Translations under genes and position numbers: made by a program
Assembly: GCA_013398055.1 (NCBI GenBank)
Contig: VZRS01000474.1
Coordinates: forward strand, 124,001 to 188,000
Origin: Ifrita kowaldi
Taxonomy: Eukaryota > Chordata > Aves > Passeriformes > Cinclosomatidae
Direction of reading: 5' to 3'
DNA length: 64,000 nucleotides
Shown: piece after piece, positions 63,891 through 64,000 of the stretch
Position numbering within the stretch: the first letter of the stretch is position 1
Layout of the letters: each line of letters begins with the position of its first letter
Notes under the pieces: generated by a model
Database searches by the model: none
Told to the model about the DNA's origin: nothing
Seen by the model: the letters and a program-made list of their open reading frames with translations, nothing else

Positions 63891-64000
63891 TTTTTTCAAA
63901 GAAAGGGCATTACAGTGGCAACATCTAATAAATCCTGAAAGCACCCCACCTTCTCTTGGTATCTTTCAAATTCCTGTAATAGCACAGTTTCCTTTCCATT

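Larger units (their letters stand above)
53561..64000. other. Low-copy non-coding stretch to window end
   Basis: No gene or transposon was recognised. The items of note are possible conserved elements at 53700-54110, 54330-54480 and 63580-63890, a perfect 20-bp hairpin at 60741-60784, a direct repeat at 55960-56004, and a T-run with an N at 62384-62405. Short open frames are scattered on both strands without motifs. Confidence 0.6.

Overview
This window looks like non-coding nuclear DNA from a bird, most likely a songbird (Passeriformes). It contains several CR1 LINE copies of the avian type, with 3' ends that carry the ATTCTGTG-type tail. It also contains three kinds of solitary long terminal repeat (LTR) that I recognise by general resemblance from passerine genomes. 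I found no convincing protein-coding exon, tRNA, rRNA, CRISPR array or bacterial gene. The open reading frames are short, overlap on both strands and are mostly fragments of repeats. The window reads as a long intron or a gene desert.

Layout. Positions 1-3275 are AT-rich with nothing recognised, followed by a small ancient CR1-type tail (about 3276-3360). At 3602-5075 lies a 5'-truncated CR1 on the minus strand with a decayed reverse transcriptase. Directly beside it, about 5100-5945, is a much older L3/CR1-like LINE remnant on the same strand. At 7141-7782 there is a solitary LTR. From 7315 to 11108 the sequence is a near-identical direct duplication (LTR, pyrimidine tract, CR1 3' end). A single N at 9117 sits exactly at the joint, which strongly suggests an assembly artefact. 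The second copy also has an internal 189-bp tandem duplication. Another minus-strand CR1 lies at 14990-15700. A nearly perfect 80-bp hairpin follows at 15921-16000. A clean 1.03-kb solitary LTR with a 6-bp target-site duplication lies at 20359-21385 (minus), a CR1 fragment at 22572-22860 (plus), a third LTR type at about 34000-34538 (minus), a CR1 tail scrap near 36523, and a last CR1 3' end at 53478-53560.

The remaining roughly 50 kb is low-copy AT-rich DNA. Several stretches (about 16660-17010, 49590-49730, 53700-54110, 54330-54480, 63580-63890) have the look of conserved regulatory elements: homeodomain-like TAAT cores, octamer sites and no simple repeats. This is an impression only and needs cross-species alignment. 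I see no previously undescribed multi-gene system. The items most worth checking are the duplication joined at an N and the two unusually perfect hairpins (15921-16000 and 60741-60784).
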